DNA of 64,000 bases from Marispirochaeta sp. (GTDB lineage Bacteria; Spirochaetota; Spirochaetia; JC444; Marispirochaetaceae), in assembly GCF_963668165.1 (NCBI RefSeq), contig NZ_OY764213.1:1-64000 (forward strand), in the 5' to 3' direction. The notes under the pieces were generated by a model, which worked only from the letters and a program-made list of their open reading frames with translations, made no database searches and was not told where the DNA came from. Made by a program: the position numbers and the translations under genes. Within the stretch, counting starts at the first letter, position 1. Each line of letters opens with the position of its first letter. This document shows positions 37,908 through 47,174 of this stretch, piece after piece.

Positions 37908-38130
37908 GAGTCTGTAAGGGGTGTAAGATATTTTGTGTAAATAGCCGAGCTCTATAAGGAGGAGCATGAATGGCTATTTCTAAGGAAATGTTACAGGAGT
38001 TGTTGAAGGACTACAAGAGCCCTGAGGATCTTCTCGGAGAGAACGGTTTGTTAAAGCAACTGCAGAAGGGTTTAGTTGAGGCTGCCCTGGGAAGTGAGCT
38101 GACCGAGCACCTGGGTAACTTCAGGGAAAA
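37908..38130 (+). mobile_element. IS256-family remnant (left end)
   Basis: It starts GAGTCTGTAAGG, a typical IS256 end, followed by a leader and the first part of a transposase gene, then breaks off. No right end is seen. Confidence 0.75.
37970..38125 (+). pseudogene. IS256-family (mutator) transposase, N-terminal fragment
   Basis: About 50 residues are recognisable (QELLKDYKSPEDLLGENG, then LQKGLVEAALGSELTEHLG), the usual N-terminus of Transposase_mut proteins, after a GGAGGAG ribosome site. The similarity stops near 38125 and the frame runs on into unrelated sequence to 38251. Confidence 0.85.
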
Positions 38131-38411
38131 GGTTCCAGTCGTCTACAGAGTAACTTCCCCTGCCCTTCTACGGGATTTATCCAATATCTCTACACCACTC
38201 CTTGAATCAACAGAATATACTCATATCCTCCAGTTTTCTATGATATACTAGCGTCAAAATGTGGTTTATAGCGATTGTTCTTTCCAATTTTTCACGACAA
38301 AATAGAGAGAAGTAAAGGAAAGATTACAAAATGATGTATCACCGGTTGATCAATCCTAAGCCAGGGATACCTTATACGCTGCATAACGTTCACATCTGTT
38401 TGAACTGCGTT
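38131..38411. other. non-coding debris between IS256 and IS91 remnants
   Basis: About 280 bp with no credible gene. It contains the word TGCATAACGTTCACATCTG, where AACGTTCA resembles an attC border, but no paired arms were found. Probably leftover flanks of lost elements. Confidence 0.5.
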
Positions 38412-38501
38412 CATGTTCCTCCAATACAATGAGTAGAAAAACTATGACAAATCGGGTACGATTTTCCTAATGGTACATCCGGCCGCGAAGCGGCTGTCTT
38501 G
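38412..38501 (-). mobile_element. IS91-like element, right end only
   Basis: Only the ter-like end remains, from GTTCCTCCAATACAATGAG to the hairpin GCCGCGAAGCGGC and TCTTG, followed by AAC of an attC. The rest of the element and its left end are gone. Confidence 0.75.
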
Positions 38502-38598
38502 AACCAGCAATTGGAGCAGATGTGGCTACTGTCACGGTTCTTGCTTGTGCAAGAACACGTGCCGGCTTAACGCCACACAGCTCAATTGGATGTTATAT
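38498..38598 (+). other. attC site (type 1) with IS91-derived left edge
   Basis: CTTGAAC (38498-38504), then CAGCAATTGGAGC, a short inner hairpin around TTCTTGCTTGTGCAAGAA, L' GCTCAATTGGAT and R' GTTATAT at 38592-38598. Length about 100 bp. Confidence 0.78.
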
Positions 38599-38724
38599 GG
38601 ATGTACTAATTTATTATATAATAATTTATTTTTATTTTTTGTAAATTCTTTCAAATTGACAACCTGATATAGATAAATTATTATTTTATTGAAATCTAGA
38701 TTTGTAATGGATTTTTGTGGAAAA

Positions 38725-39156
38725 ATGAAGAAATTAATAATTTTTGTATTCTGTAGTATTTTAGTAGTAAGTTGTACTACTATAAAAAAGGAAAACAAAG
38801 TAAAAATAATTGTTGGAATTGATAAATATAGTCCAATAATGTCATCTGTTCCTGGTATACCATTAATACCTGAATATTATAGTAATGAAAATAGTAAAAC
38901 ATATATGTTTCAATGGATAACCGAACAAGGGCATTTTATTAAATGGGATGATAATTATAAGATAATACAATTAGAAAATATAGTAAAAAATAATGGTGAA
39001 AAGATTTTCTGGTCAATTGACTTTGAACAAAAAGAAGAAGAAACACCTTTTAGAATATGGTTAAAAGTAATTGATTTAGAAACGGAAAATATATTAGGTG
39101 AAACTAAAGTATCTGTAGAAAAAAATAATGAAGGATTTTATGTTATTAAAAAATAG
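38725..39156 (+). CDS. small lipoprotein of unknown function
   Basis: 143 aa from ATG 38725, giving a short lipoprotein signal (MKKLIIFVFCSILVVSC) with a lipobox ending in Cys at residue 17. The mature part has no motif I recognise and looks like a small beta-rich extracytoplasmic protein (MFQWITEQGHFIKWDD, then FWSIDFEQKEEETPFRIWLK). First gene of a two-gene cassette. Confidence 0.72.
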   Translation: MKKLIIFVFCSILVVSCTTIKKENKVKIIVGIDKYSPIMSSVPGIPLIPEYYSNENSKTYMFQWITEQGHFIKWDDNYKIIQLENIVKNNGEKIFWSIDFEQKEEETPFRIWLKVIDLETENILGETKVSVEKNNEGFYVIKK

Positions 39157-39250
39157 ATAAGCGATTTTTAGTATGTTTAATAAAAAAAATACCTGACGTC
39201 TTTGAAATCAACATTACTATAAGAATAAAACAAAATGGATTGAACAACTA

Positions 39251-39520
39251 ATGAGAAAAATATTTAACGTAATTGCTTTAATAATAAATTCTTTCATACT
39301 TATAATTATTTCTATTTTCATAATTCGTAGTATTATTACTGTAAATTCTGCTGCTTCGATTGGGATAATTGGTGGATCTGATGGTCCGACATCTATTTTT
39401 TATTCACTTCCTCAATTTCCTTTTTTTATCATATTTAGTATTATTACTCTGTTGTTAATAATTTATGAAATTGTTTTTTTTATTAATATTAAAAGTAAAA
39501 ATAATAATAAAAATGAATAA
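39251..39520 (+). CDS. 89-aa membrane protein with an OadB-like GIIGGSDGPT motif
   Basis: Two hydrophobic segments (about residues 8-30 and 57-78) flank IGIIGGSDGPTSIFYS. This is close to the GIIGGADGPTAIF segment of the beta subunit of sodium-pumping decarboxylases (OadB/MmdB/GcdB), where it forms part of the ion path. The full beta subunit is about 400 aa, so this is not a decarboxylase subunit as such. It may bind or pass an ion, or use the motif for another purpose. It is the second gene of its cassette, 94 bp after the lipoprotein. Confidence 0.65.
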   Translation: MRKIFNVIALIINSFILIIISIFIIRSIITVNSAASIGIIGGSDGPTSIFYSLPQFPFFIIFSIITLLLIIYEIVFFINIKSKNNNKNE

Positions 39521-39863
39521 GAAAGATTGTTTATTTGAGTTATGGCATCTAACCTCAAGGATTGAGTCGACCTTCACGGTCGATTCAATCCAATGTTCAA
39601 GAAGCCCTGATCGCCAGTATAGCTTCTTATTAATGGGAAATGCTCGCTGGTTTCTGTTGGAAGAAAAACGAAATATGGGAAAAAGGAAGCGTCGCCACCT
39701 GTGAGTCTGAAAGGATTCTTAAAAAGAGTAGCAGATCAAACGAGTGCAGCCAGGAGAAAAATATAGATTTTCTACTCCTTTGGATACAGCTCTCCCTGCC
39801 ATGCAAGGAAATGAGAACAAGCCTTCAGGTTTACTTCAGGGAGAATGAATCATGGATGAATTG

Positions 39864-40514
39864 TTACGTAAACCCTGATGGTGAAATCCCTCCATGTTTC
39901 ACAGGACTGATAAAAAGATAAGAGATGGCTCCGTCGCATATACAACAGCGGCGGTTCTGACTGGATACAGGAGGCAGACGTTTCGTTCTCCTCCGGGATG
40001 GGATGCCTGCCCGTGCCTCGAGGAGGAGAATAGCCAGGGCTACGGGAATAGAAGACGATGGATGCAGGAATCCATAGTAGCGGATCTTCATGAATCCTGA
40101 AGGGAGCACATGCTGGAGGAATCGCCTGATAAACTCACATGCCTGAAGGCGCAGCAGCTTCTCAGCCCCAGTGGCTGAATCAGTGTAGCGAAAGAGGATG
40201 TGGTTGTCCTCGATGGCGACAATCCGGCTGTCGGAAATAGCGGTACGAAAAACGTAGGAAGCGAGGTAGCGAATACTTCGTTCCCCGCTTCCGGCTGCTT
40301 GGGAGTTGACGTTCCAATCCTGGCTCCAGGCTGCGGCATCGACAGATGACAGCAGCCCGTTTCGCTTCAGGGCCGTGTACATCCGGTGTTTCACCAGTTT
40401 AGCTGCTACGCGGACGGGAAGATAGAATGCCTTCCGGCAGGGGTGCCGGCTATGATCGTCTGAAGAGAAAGCACCACCGGGAACGATATAGCGGATGTGT
40501 GGGTGGTACTGGAG
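39864..40514 (-). pseudogene. IS91-type HUH transposase, truncated (copy 2)
   Basis: Same truncated frame as copy 1, beginning LQYHPHIRYIVPGGA and running through KHRMYTALKRNGLLSSVDAA to the C-x-x-C region. Minor substitutions only. Confidence 0.8.
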
Positions 40515-40525
40515 TTGCCGGCCCC

Positions 40526-41203
40526 AGCATGGTGGTCTCCAGGCTGGAGTGCCCCATGTAGCGCTGGATTGTCCTGATGTTCACCCCCTGTTCAAGGAGA
40601 TGAGTGGCATAGCTGTACCGGAGGGTATGAACGGAGATGCGGTGTGTGATTCCGGCTTTTTTCACTGCGCGGGCGAGCGCCCCTTGCACACTGGCCCGAT
40701 TCATCGGGGTTGTTGCGGTTGCTCCTCCGGTATGTCCCCTCCCCAGGGCGGGAAAGATGAGCTGCCGGTTGGATGTGTAATGCTTCCTGCAGGCGAAGCC
40801 CGCAGGAGTAGACGGTGGCGAAGAAAACAAAGTTGTGGAAGGTGGTGACGCAGGAGAAGATGTGATGGATCGTCTTTCGGGACGGGATGTGCGGCAGACG
40901 CTCCTCTTTTTGAGCTTTGAGGATGGAAAGGAGTTTCCATTCGCGGTGACACACGTGGAGATAGCAGAACCTGACAGCGCAATACGAGAGATTGAGAGTC
41001 TTGGGGGCCCACTGACTCTCATTCCTGCGAAAGAGGAAGTAGTCTTCCAGTTCCTGTTCGCTGATCGCTTCAGGGTTTTTCCGGCAGTGAGCGGTCAGTT
41101 GCCGGACAGCTCGCGTGTAGGCCTGTTGTGTTCTGCTGCTCTTGCCGTTGATCTGGAGCGTGCGGACCATTTTTGCGTACCAATCGTGGTTTTCTTTTGT
41201 CAT
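40526..41203 (-). pseudogene. IS91-associated tyrosine recombinase, deleted (copy 2)
   Basis: Same deletion and frameshift as copy 1 after LRLQEALHIQPA. Box II reads HTLRYSYATHLLEQ, where Arg-His of copy 1 has become Arg-Tyr, a further loss of a catalytic residue. Confidence 0.8.
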
Positions 41204-41502
41204 ACTGTTCCTCCAATACAATGAGTAGAAAAACTATGACAAATTGGGTACGATTTTCCTCATGGTACATCCGGCCGCGAAGCGGCTTTCTTGAACCAGC
41301 AATTGGAGCAGACATGGCTACTGTCACGATTCTTGCTTACGCAAGAACACGTGCCAGCTTAACGCCACACAGCTCAACGCTGTTTTTGATGCATAAAGAC
41401 GTTGCATGTTAAGCAGAAGAAAATTGACAATGTATATACAATAGAGTATTATTAGATATGAATTCCATTATCTGAGACAAAGAGAAGAATGAAAAACTCA
41501 TT

Positions 41503-41724
41503 TTGGAGAGAAATGTTTCTTTTGATGAAATAAGCCAGATGATTATGGATGGAATGTACGTTGACATTATTGAGAATCCAGTACACGAAGGGCAGATGTA
41601 TTTTGTAATGGAAATACGAGCCTATACGTGGATTGTCCCATTTATAATCGATGAGAATGATAATATCGTATTGAAGACTGCCTATCAAAGTCGTAAATAC
41701 CATAAGAAATATAGAGGGAAATGA
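41503..41724 (+). CDS. putative toxin (BrnT/DUF4258-like)
   Basis: A 73-aa basic protein, TTG start at 41503 (the only start that keeps the frame; GGAG precedes the family-like VSFDEISQMIMDG). Segments YFVMEIRAYTWIVPFII and TAYQSRKYHKKYRG fit the RelE/BrnT-like ribonuclease fold of small toxins. It precedes the antitoxin gene by one base, the usual order of brnT-brnA modules. The assignment rests on size, charge, order and partner. Confidence 0.6.
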   Translation: MERNVSFDEISQMIMDGMYVDIIENPVHEGQMYFVMEIRAYTWIVPFIIDENDNIVLKTAYQSRKYHKKYRGK

Positions 41725-41725
41725 G

Positions 41726-42037
41726 ATGAAACGACGATATAACCTGACTGCCGAAGAGAAGAAAATAGAAAATGAAATTGAAACATATCGCTCCGTCACA
41801 GGTGAAAAAAGGAAGAAGGTCGAATCCATAATAGATGGAGCCAAGAAGAATAAGGCTATAAGCCTAAGAATTTCAAATTATGATTTAGAAAAACTAAAAG
41901 AGAAGGCGGAACAGGAAGGTTTACCGTACCAAACGCTTATTACGACGGTACTTCATAAATACATTACAAATCAGCTTTTTGAGAAGGAAGAGATCATCAA
42001 GTCGTTCAGGCTACTGAAGGAAGAGAGGGCAATATAA
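41726..42037 (+). CDS. CopG/BrnA-type antitoxin
   Basis: 103 aa with a C-terminal ribbon-helix-helix: KAISLRISNYDLEKLKEKAE then GLPYQTLITTVLHKYITNQL, the pattern of CopG/BrnA antitoxins. It should bind the toxin and repress the operon. GAGATG spans the toxin stop and antitoxin start. Confidence 0.8.
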   Translation: MKRRYNLTAEEKKIENEIETYRSVTGEKRKKVESIIDGAKKNKAISLRISNYDLEKLKEKAEQEGLPYQTLITTVLHKYITNQLFEKEEIIKSFRLLKEERAI

Positions 42038-42040
42038 CCC

Positions 42041-42256
42041 ATATAACGCCTCCCGGTATCAAGAGGGAATAAGAATCCCGCCATTGCATAGTAAGGATTT
42101 CTGAAGTATAGCAGCAACGCAACGGATACTATGGAGCATGAACTCACCGGAAGTACAAGGTATAGTCCGACTTTTGTTCTCCGAAGGAAGAGCGGAAGAA
42201 GGTCCGCTCTCAAACACATATAGAGAGTCGCCTGTAAGCGCTATAGAACGTTATGC
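42041..42256 (+). other. possible damaged attC after the toxin-antitoxin cassette
   Basis: ATATAAC (42041-42047) and GTTATGC (42250-42256, within AGAACGTTATGC) could be R'' and R' boxes, but the arms between them do not pair convincingly and R'' does not match GTTAAGC at 41408. Treat as tentative. Confidence 0.35.
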
Positions 42257-42769
42257 AGCCCAAAATGTCGTCCGACTCAAAAAAGGATCTCATCCTGTTG
42301 ATGGATCAGTTACACTGGCGGATCAACTTGGGGCGGACTGAAAAAACCACGTACACCTGTGAGTCATCTATGTCAAAAAGGAGCGCAGCGTGGGACCAAT
42401 CAAGCAAACGAAAGTCGGTTCATTTGTACTATCGACAGGGACGAATGGCAGTTGCACACTGTCACTGCGGAAAAGTTCCCATCGGAAGCGAGTCTCGAAC
42501 CAAAGTGTTTCAGTTATAATCTTGGTTTTCCACACGCTGCCTCCCACCACCGAGTGGTTCTCCATAGCCAATAAGGGTCCGACTTCGGTAGATCATTCGG
42601 GGCCAAAGGCGAAGGTGAGAGAACGTAGCAAATAGGCGACCCTCCAGTGAGGCGGCATATCCGGGAACTCTATAGAAACGTATGGTGTCTTATTAGCGAT
42701 TCACAACAGAGCAAGATTCGGGTTGCTCCGATTGGTTCTTCGTACTATGTTTGCGCCTGGGAGGATACT
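42257..42769. other. 510-bp region without a recognised gene
   Basis: Moderate GC, several short overlapping frames, none with a family resemblance. It ends in a good ribosome site (GGGAGGAT) for the decarboxylase gene. It may contain the promoter of the GC-rich pair or decayed sequence of an unrecognised element. Confidence 0.5.
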
Positions 42770-44221
42770 ATGACTGATACAGCCGATAGGGAAAAGCAGA
42801 CGCCGCCGGAACTCTGGAGAACCCTTTTCAGCGAAATAGCTCGCTTTCTAAGTGAGATACGCGACCTACCGGTTTCTCGAAATGTGACTGAAGAGGAGCT
42901 TCGAGCCGAGCTAAGTCATACCTTTACCTTCGAAAAACCGACTCCCCTCGACTCACTCACGACCGAGGTTTGCAGGCTACTCCGTGACGGGATCTTGCAT
43001 GTGACGCATCCAAGGTATTTCGGGCTCTTTAATCCGAGCGTGCGTCCGGCGGGCATTGTCGCCGATGCGATCGTGGCACTCTTCAACCCGCAGCTCGCCG
43101 TCTGGTCCCACGCACCAATTGCCAATGAGATCGAACAACTGACGTTACGACGCTTTGCCGAGCTAATCGGATACGATCCGACTCTGTCCTTGGCAAACTT
43201 CACCAGTGGCGGCGCCGAGGCGAATCTCTCGGCCGTTCTTGCGGCGCTCCTTCACACGTTTCCGGACTACGGAGAATCCGGCGTACGAGGCCTCAGCTCT
43301 CAGCCGGTGATCTACCTCACCGGGGAGAGCCATCACTCCTTTGTAAAGATCGCCCGAATGACCGGCTTGGGTACCCGCTCTCTGCGCGAGATCCATACGA
43401 ACACAGACTACGCGCTTCGGGTTGACGTGCTGGAGCGACAGATAGAGCGTGATCGGCAAAATGGACTGCTGCCGTTTATGGTCATCGGAACTGCTGGTAC
43501 AACGGGGGCGGGCGTAGTGGACCCGCTGCCTAAGATCGCAGAAGTAGCGAGAAGACGGAGTTTGTGGTTCCACGTCGATGCGGCGTGGGGAGGGGGCGCA
43601 CTGCTTTCCCCTGTTTTACGCAGCACCTTACGGGGCATCGAGGAGGCTGATTCAGTAACCTGGGATGCTCACAAGTGGCTGTCGGTGCCGATGGGCGCAG
43701 GCATGTTCTTCTGCCGACATCCGGAGGCAGTAAAACGCGCCTTTACCATTTCTACCTCCTACATGCCCGGGGAGTCAGGAGATGAGACGGTAGACCCATA
43801 TAAGGTTACGGCGCAGTGGTCGCGCCGCATGATCGGGTTGAAAGTTTTCATGGCGCTGGCGGAGCTCGGAATGGAAGGGTACGCGAAGATGATCGAAGGG
43901 CAGACGGATCTCGGTAACCAACTCAGGCAACGTCTCGAACAGAGAGGATGGATCATCAAGAACAGAACACCATTGCCCGTCGTCTGCTTCACCCATCCAT
44001 TCATCGAGCGCGGCACTATCACTACAGAGCAGCTACTCACTACAATCTATGGCCGAGGGAAGATATGGATCTCCGATGTGGTGCTGGGAGGCACGGAACG
44101 TGTCTTGAGGGCTTGCATTACGAGCTACCGGTCGGCCGAATCCGACATTGATCGGTTGATGGAGGAACTCGAGCACGCGCTAACCACTCAGACTAATCGC
44201 GAACGCGAGGAGTCAACATGA
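42770..44221 (+). CDS. PLP-dependent group II amino-acid decarboxylase
   Basis: 483 aa. ATG 42770 follows GGGAGGAT at the right distance. It has the aromatic-amino-acid/glutamate decarboxylase fold: HPRYFGLFNPS, FTSGGAEANLSAVLAAL, GTAGTTGAGVVDPL, VDAAWGGGALL, and the PLP lysine in WDAHKWLSVPMG. The C-terminal domain is present (RVLRACITSYRS). It releases CO2 from an amino acid to give an amine. The substrate cannot be told. GC-rich codon use contrasts sharply with the neighbouring cassettes. Its stop overlaps the next gene by ATGA. Confidence 0.87.
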   Translation: MTDTADREKQTPPELWRTLFSEIARFLSEIRDLPVSRNVTEEELRAELSHTFTFEKPTPLDSLTTEVCRLLRDGILHVTHPRYFGLFNPSVRPAGIVADAIVALFNPQLAVWSHAPIANEIEQLTLRRFAELIGYDPTLSLANFTSGGAEANLSAVLAALLHTFPDYGESGVRGLSSQPVIYLTGESHHSFVKIARMTGLGTRSLREIHTNTDYALRVDVLERQIERDRQNGLLPFMVIGTAGTTGAGVVDPLPKIAEVARRRSLWFHVDAAWGGGALLSPVLRSTLRGIEEADSVTWDAHKWLSVPMGAGMFFCRHPEAVKRAFTISTSYMPGESGDETVDPYKVTAQWSRRMIGLKVFMALAELGMEGYAKMIEGQTDLGNQLRQRLEQRGWIIKNRTPLPVVCFTHPFIERGTITTEQLLTTIYGRGKIWISDVVLGGTERVLRACITSYRSAESDIDRLMEELEHALTTQTNREREEST

Positions 44222-45099
44222 GCGGTTCGCTCTACTCTCAGGCGTCTGCAGACTTCAAGCGCGTCGAAGAGGCGATTCGATTCATCGAAGAGAATTTCAA
44301 GCTTCAGCCGAGCCTCGAACAGATGGCCCGGACCGTCCATTTGAGCAAGTATCATTTCGACCGCCTCTTCAAACGATGGGCCGGCATTAGTCCGATCCAG
44401 TTCATGCGCTTCATGACGCTGCAATACACCAAGGAGCGATTGTCCACCTCGAGATCGCTCATGGAGTCCGCGATGAACGCCGGACTGTCCGGAACGGGCA
44501 GACTGCATGATCTGTTCGTAACGTTCGAAGGGGTGACTCCGGGGGAGTTCAAGAGGCAGGGAGACGGATTGAGAATCACCTATGGATTCTGCGACACTCC
44601 CTTCGGAGAGTGTCTCCTTGCAACCACCGAGCGAGGAATCTGTTATCTCGGGTTCGTTGGAGCCGAGGGACGATCGACGGCGCTTCGGGAACTCGCCGAC
44701 ACGTGGCCTGGCTCAGAACGCGTGGAGCACCTTGCGTCAGTCCGCCTGATTGTGGAACAGATTTTTAGATCTGATAACGCGAAGATCCCCGAGCCCATTA
44801 ACTTGCAGGTCAAAGGGACCAACTTTCAGATCAATGTGTGGAAGGCACTACTGACTATCCCGGAAGGCTGCGTTGTCAGCTATCAGGATATTGGCGCTCA
44901 GATCGGTCATCCTAAGGCGGTGCGGGCGGTAGGCAATGCGGTCGCAATGAACCCCATCGGCTACCTTATACCCTGCCACCGCGTCATCGCATCAACAGGA
45001 AAGATCAATCAGTATCGTTGGGGATCGGCGAGGAAAAGGGCGATGATCGGGCGGGAAGCTGCAGTCACAGCGATCGAGAGGTTGAACCAACTCGGTTGA
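44218..45099 (+). CDS. Ada-like AraC regulator fused to methylguanine-DNA methyltransferase
   Basis: 293 aa. The N-terminal AraC-type HTH is VEEAIRFIEENFKLQPSLEQ, then HLSKYHFDRLFKRWAGISP. The C-terminal methyltransferase domain has the acceptor cysteine in LIPCHRVIASTG and the helix VRAVGNAVAMNP. The Ada N-terminal phosphotriester domain with its four cysteines is absent, so it is the shorter Ada-C form. It repairs O6-alkylguanine and may regulate. It is translationally coupled to the decarboxylase. Confidence 0.88.
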   Translation: MSGSLYSQASADFKRVEEAIRFIEENFKLQPSLEQMARTVHLSKYHFDRLFKRWAGISPIQFMRFMTLQYTKERLSTSRSLMESAMNAGLSGTGRLHDLFVTFEGVTPGEFKRQGDGLRITYGFCDTPFGECLLATTERGICYLGFVGAEGRSTALRELADTWPGSERVEHLASVRLIVEQIFRSDNAKIPEPINLQVKGTNFQINVWKALLTIPEGCVVSYQDIGAQIGHPKAVRAVGNAVAMNPIGYLIPCHRVIASTGKINQYRWGSARKRAMIGREAAVTAIERLNQLG

Positions 45100-45254
45100 C
45101 CATTTAGGTTTTGCGTCATGTACTCGACCAGTAATAGGCACCCCAAGATTACGATTCGCTTTGCCACGCCCGATTATACTCCTCGAAACAGATTGTTTAT
45201 GAGCGACAGTGAATTATCTCACTGTACCTCCACGAGGGGGAGGCGTTAATAAGT
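45100..45254. other. non-coding stretch after the Ada-like gene
   Basis: 155 bp with no gene. It contains GACAGTGAATTATCTCACTGTAC, whose ACAGTGA and TCACTGT arms form a short hairpin. It separates the GC-rich pair from an attC half-site. Confidence 0.5.
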
Positions 45255-45276
45255 ATCAAGCAATTGGATGTTATGT
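45255..45276 (+). other. attC half-site (L'-R' only)
   Basis: TATCAAGCAATTGGATGTTATGT keeps only the last part of a type-1 site, with R' GTTATGT at 45270-45276. Its left half appears to be replaced by the GC-rich segment upstream. Confidence 0.65.
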
Positions 45277-45320
45277 AGACATTTTGAGTATTAGGATCGG
45301 ATACAATTCAAAGGGATAGT

Positions 45321-46029
45321 ATGAAAAAGAAGATTTCATTATTGCTATTAGTTTTATTGCTCGTATTTTCCTCATGCAAAAACGAGAATGTGATGGGTAG
45401 TGCAAAATCAGATGCAGATATTTCAAACAGCCAGGATACAAAGATTGATATTGAAGAAATCGAGTTTATACATGGTAAAGTATTTGATGGTAATCTAAGA
45501 TTAAGGAATTACCCTTTTTTGGATGCTGAAAAAGTTGGAGTCCTAACCGATGGAGAAAATGGTGTTTGGATAGACTATATTCTGTACTTAAATGGAAATA
45601 ATCACTATGAATCGAAATTAGTAATTGATTATCAAATTGGATTAAGTAATAGGTTAGTCGAATACAACCTATATAGAACTATATGATAATTATGAAATTT
45701 CAGAAAACAACTACAATATAGAAGATAATTCATTGTATTTCCCGTTTCTTTATTCGGAACATAGCGGCTATTCAATCGGATTAGAAACTGAGTTACTTTC
45801 GGGAAAAACATACTACCAGATAATTAATTATATGGATGAACAGAAATCCGATACAAAGGTTGAAGAAAGTGAGAAGTCTATATGTTTGTATAAGACTACT
45901 CAAGATGGACAACTACAGATTGAATTGAAACAGATCGGAACATTTTTGCTTGGCGCGACTCATGTTTTGGAAAGACCGGAAATAAGTACATTTATTACAA
46001 CTGTGGATTTGAAAAAACCACAAAAATAA
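45321..46029 (+). pseudogene. lipoprotein with SH3-like domain, frameshifted
   Basis: The start MKKKISLLLLVLLLVFSSCKN gives a lipoprotein signal with Cys at residue 19. A bacterial SH3-like segment follows (GNLRLRNYPFLDAEKVGVL). The frame stops at 45684. Reading on in the +1 frame gives ELYDNYEISENNYNIEDN and continues to 46029 without a stop, so one or two bases were lost or gained near 45675. Intact length would be about 235 aa. Function unknown. Single gene of its cassette. Confidence 0.75.
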
Positions 46030-46255
46030 CCACATAACCTCAAGGATTGAGTCGACCTTCACGGTCGATTCAATCCAATGTTCAAGAAGCCCTGATCGAC
46101 AGTATAGTTTCTTATTAATGGGAAATGCTCGCTGGTTTCTGTTGGAAGAAAAACGAAATATGGGAAAAAGGAAGCGTCGCCACCTGTGAGTATGGAAGGA
46201 TTCTTAAAAAGAGTAGCAGATCAAACGAGTGCAGCCAAGAGAAAAAAAAGATTTT

Positions 46256-46822
46256 CTACTTCTTTGGATACAGCTCTCCCCGATGGTGGAATCCCGGTAT
46301 GTCCCGGAGGACTGATAAAAAGATAGGAGATGGCTCCGTTGCATATACTACAGCGGCGGTTCTGACCGGATGCAGGAATCCATAGCAGCGGATCTTCATG
46401 AATCCTGAAGGGAGCACATGCTGGAGGAATCGCCTGATAAACTCACATGCCTGAAGACGCAGCAGCTTCTCAGCCCCAGTGGCTGAATCAGTGTAGCGGA
46501 AGAGGATGTGGTTGTCCTCGATGGCGACAATCCGGCTGTCGGAAATAGCGGTACGAAAAACGTAGGAAGCGAGGTAGCGAATACTTCGTTCCCCGCTTCC
46601 GGCTGGTTGGGAGTTGACGTTCCAATCCTGGCTCCAGGCTGCGGCATCGACAGATGACAGCAGCCCGTTTCGCTTCAGGGCCGTGTACATCCGGTGTTTC
46701 ACCAGTTTAGCTGCTACGCGGACGGGAAGATAGAATGCCTTCCGGCAGGGGTGCCGGCTATGATCGTCTGAAGAGAAAGCACCACCGGGAACGACATAGT
46801 GGATGTGAGGGTGGTACTGGAG
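46256..46822 (-). pseudogene. IS91-type HUH transposase, truncated (copy 3)
   Basis: The HUH core reads PHIHYVVPGG, with the second His kept here where copy 1 has Arg. It then runs through KHRMYTALKRNGLLSSVDAA to FMKIRCYGFLHP. A deletion then joins it to the far C-terminal region. Confidence 0.78.
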
Positions 46823-46827
46823 TTGCC

Positions 46828-47174
46828 GGCCCCAGCATGGTGGTCTCCAGGCTGGAGTGCCCCATGTAGCGCTGGATTGTCCTGATGTTCACCCCCTGTT
46901 CAAGGAGATGAGTGGCATAGCTGTGTCTGAGGGTATGGATGGAGATATGGTGTGAGATTCCGGCTTTCTTCACTGCGCGGGCGAGCGCCCCTTGCACACT
47001 GGCCCGATTCATCGGGGTTGTTGCGGTTGCTTCTCCGGTATGTCCCCTCCCCAGGGCGGGAAAGATGAGCTGCCGGACAGCTCGCGTGTAGGCCTGTTGT
47101 GTTCTGCTGCTCTTGCCGTTGATCCGGAGCTTGCGGACCATTTTTGCGTACCAATCGTGGTTTTCATTTGTCAT
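46828..47174 (-). pseudogene. IS91-associated tyrosine recombinase, deleted (copy 3)
   Basis: The N-terminal SAM-like part (SSRTQQAYTRAVRQ) is joined directly and in frame to LIFPALGRGHTG and the C-terminal box II (HTLRHSYATHLLEQ). The whole middle of the catalytic domain is absent. Confidence 0.78.

Larger units (their letters stand above)
39554..41293 (-). mobile_element. IS91-like element, copy 2 (internally deleted)
   Basis: 1,740 bp, the same length and deletion points as copy 1, with scattered base differences. The left hairpin and right hairpin are both present. It sits directly after an attC R'' AAC. Confidence 0.82.
39547..41414 (+). other. attC site (type 1) split by IS91-like copy 2, damaged R'
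   Basis: R'' ATCTAAC (39547-39553) differs by one base from the complement of R' GTTATAT at 38592. After the IS91-like element, AACCAGCAATTGGAGC continues. L' reads GCTCAAC but is followed by about 27 extra bases before GTTAAGC (41408-41414), so the R' side is altered. Confidence 0.65.
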
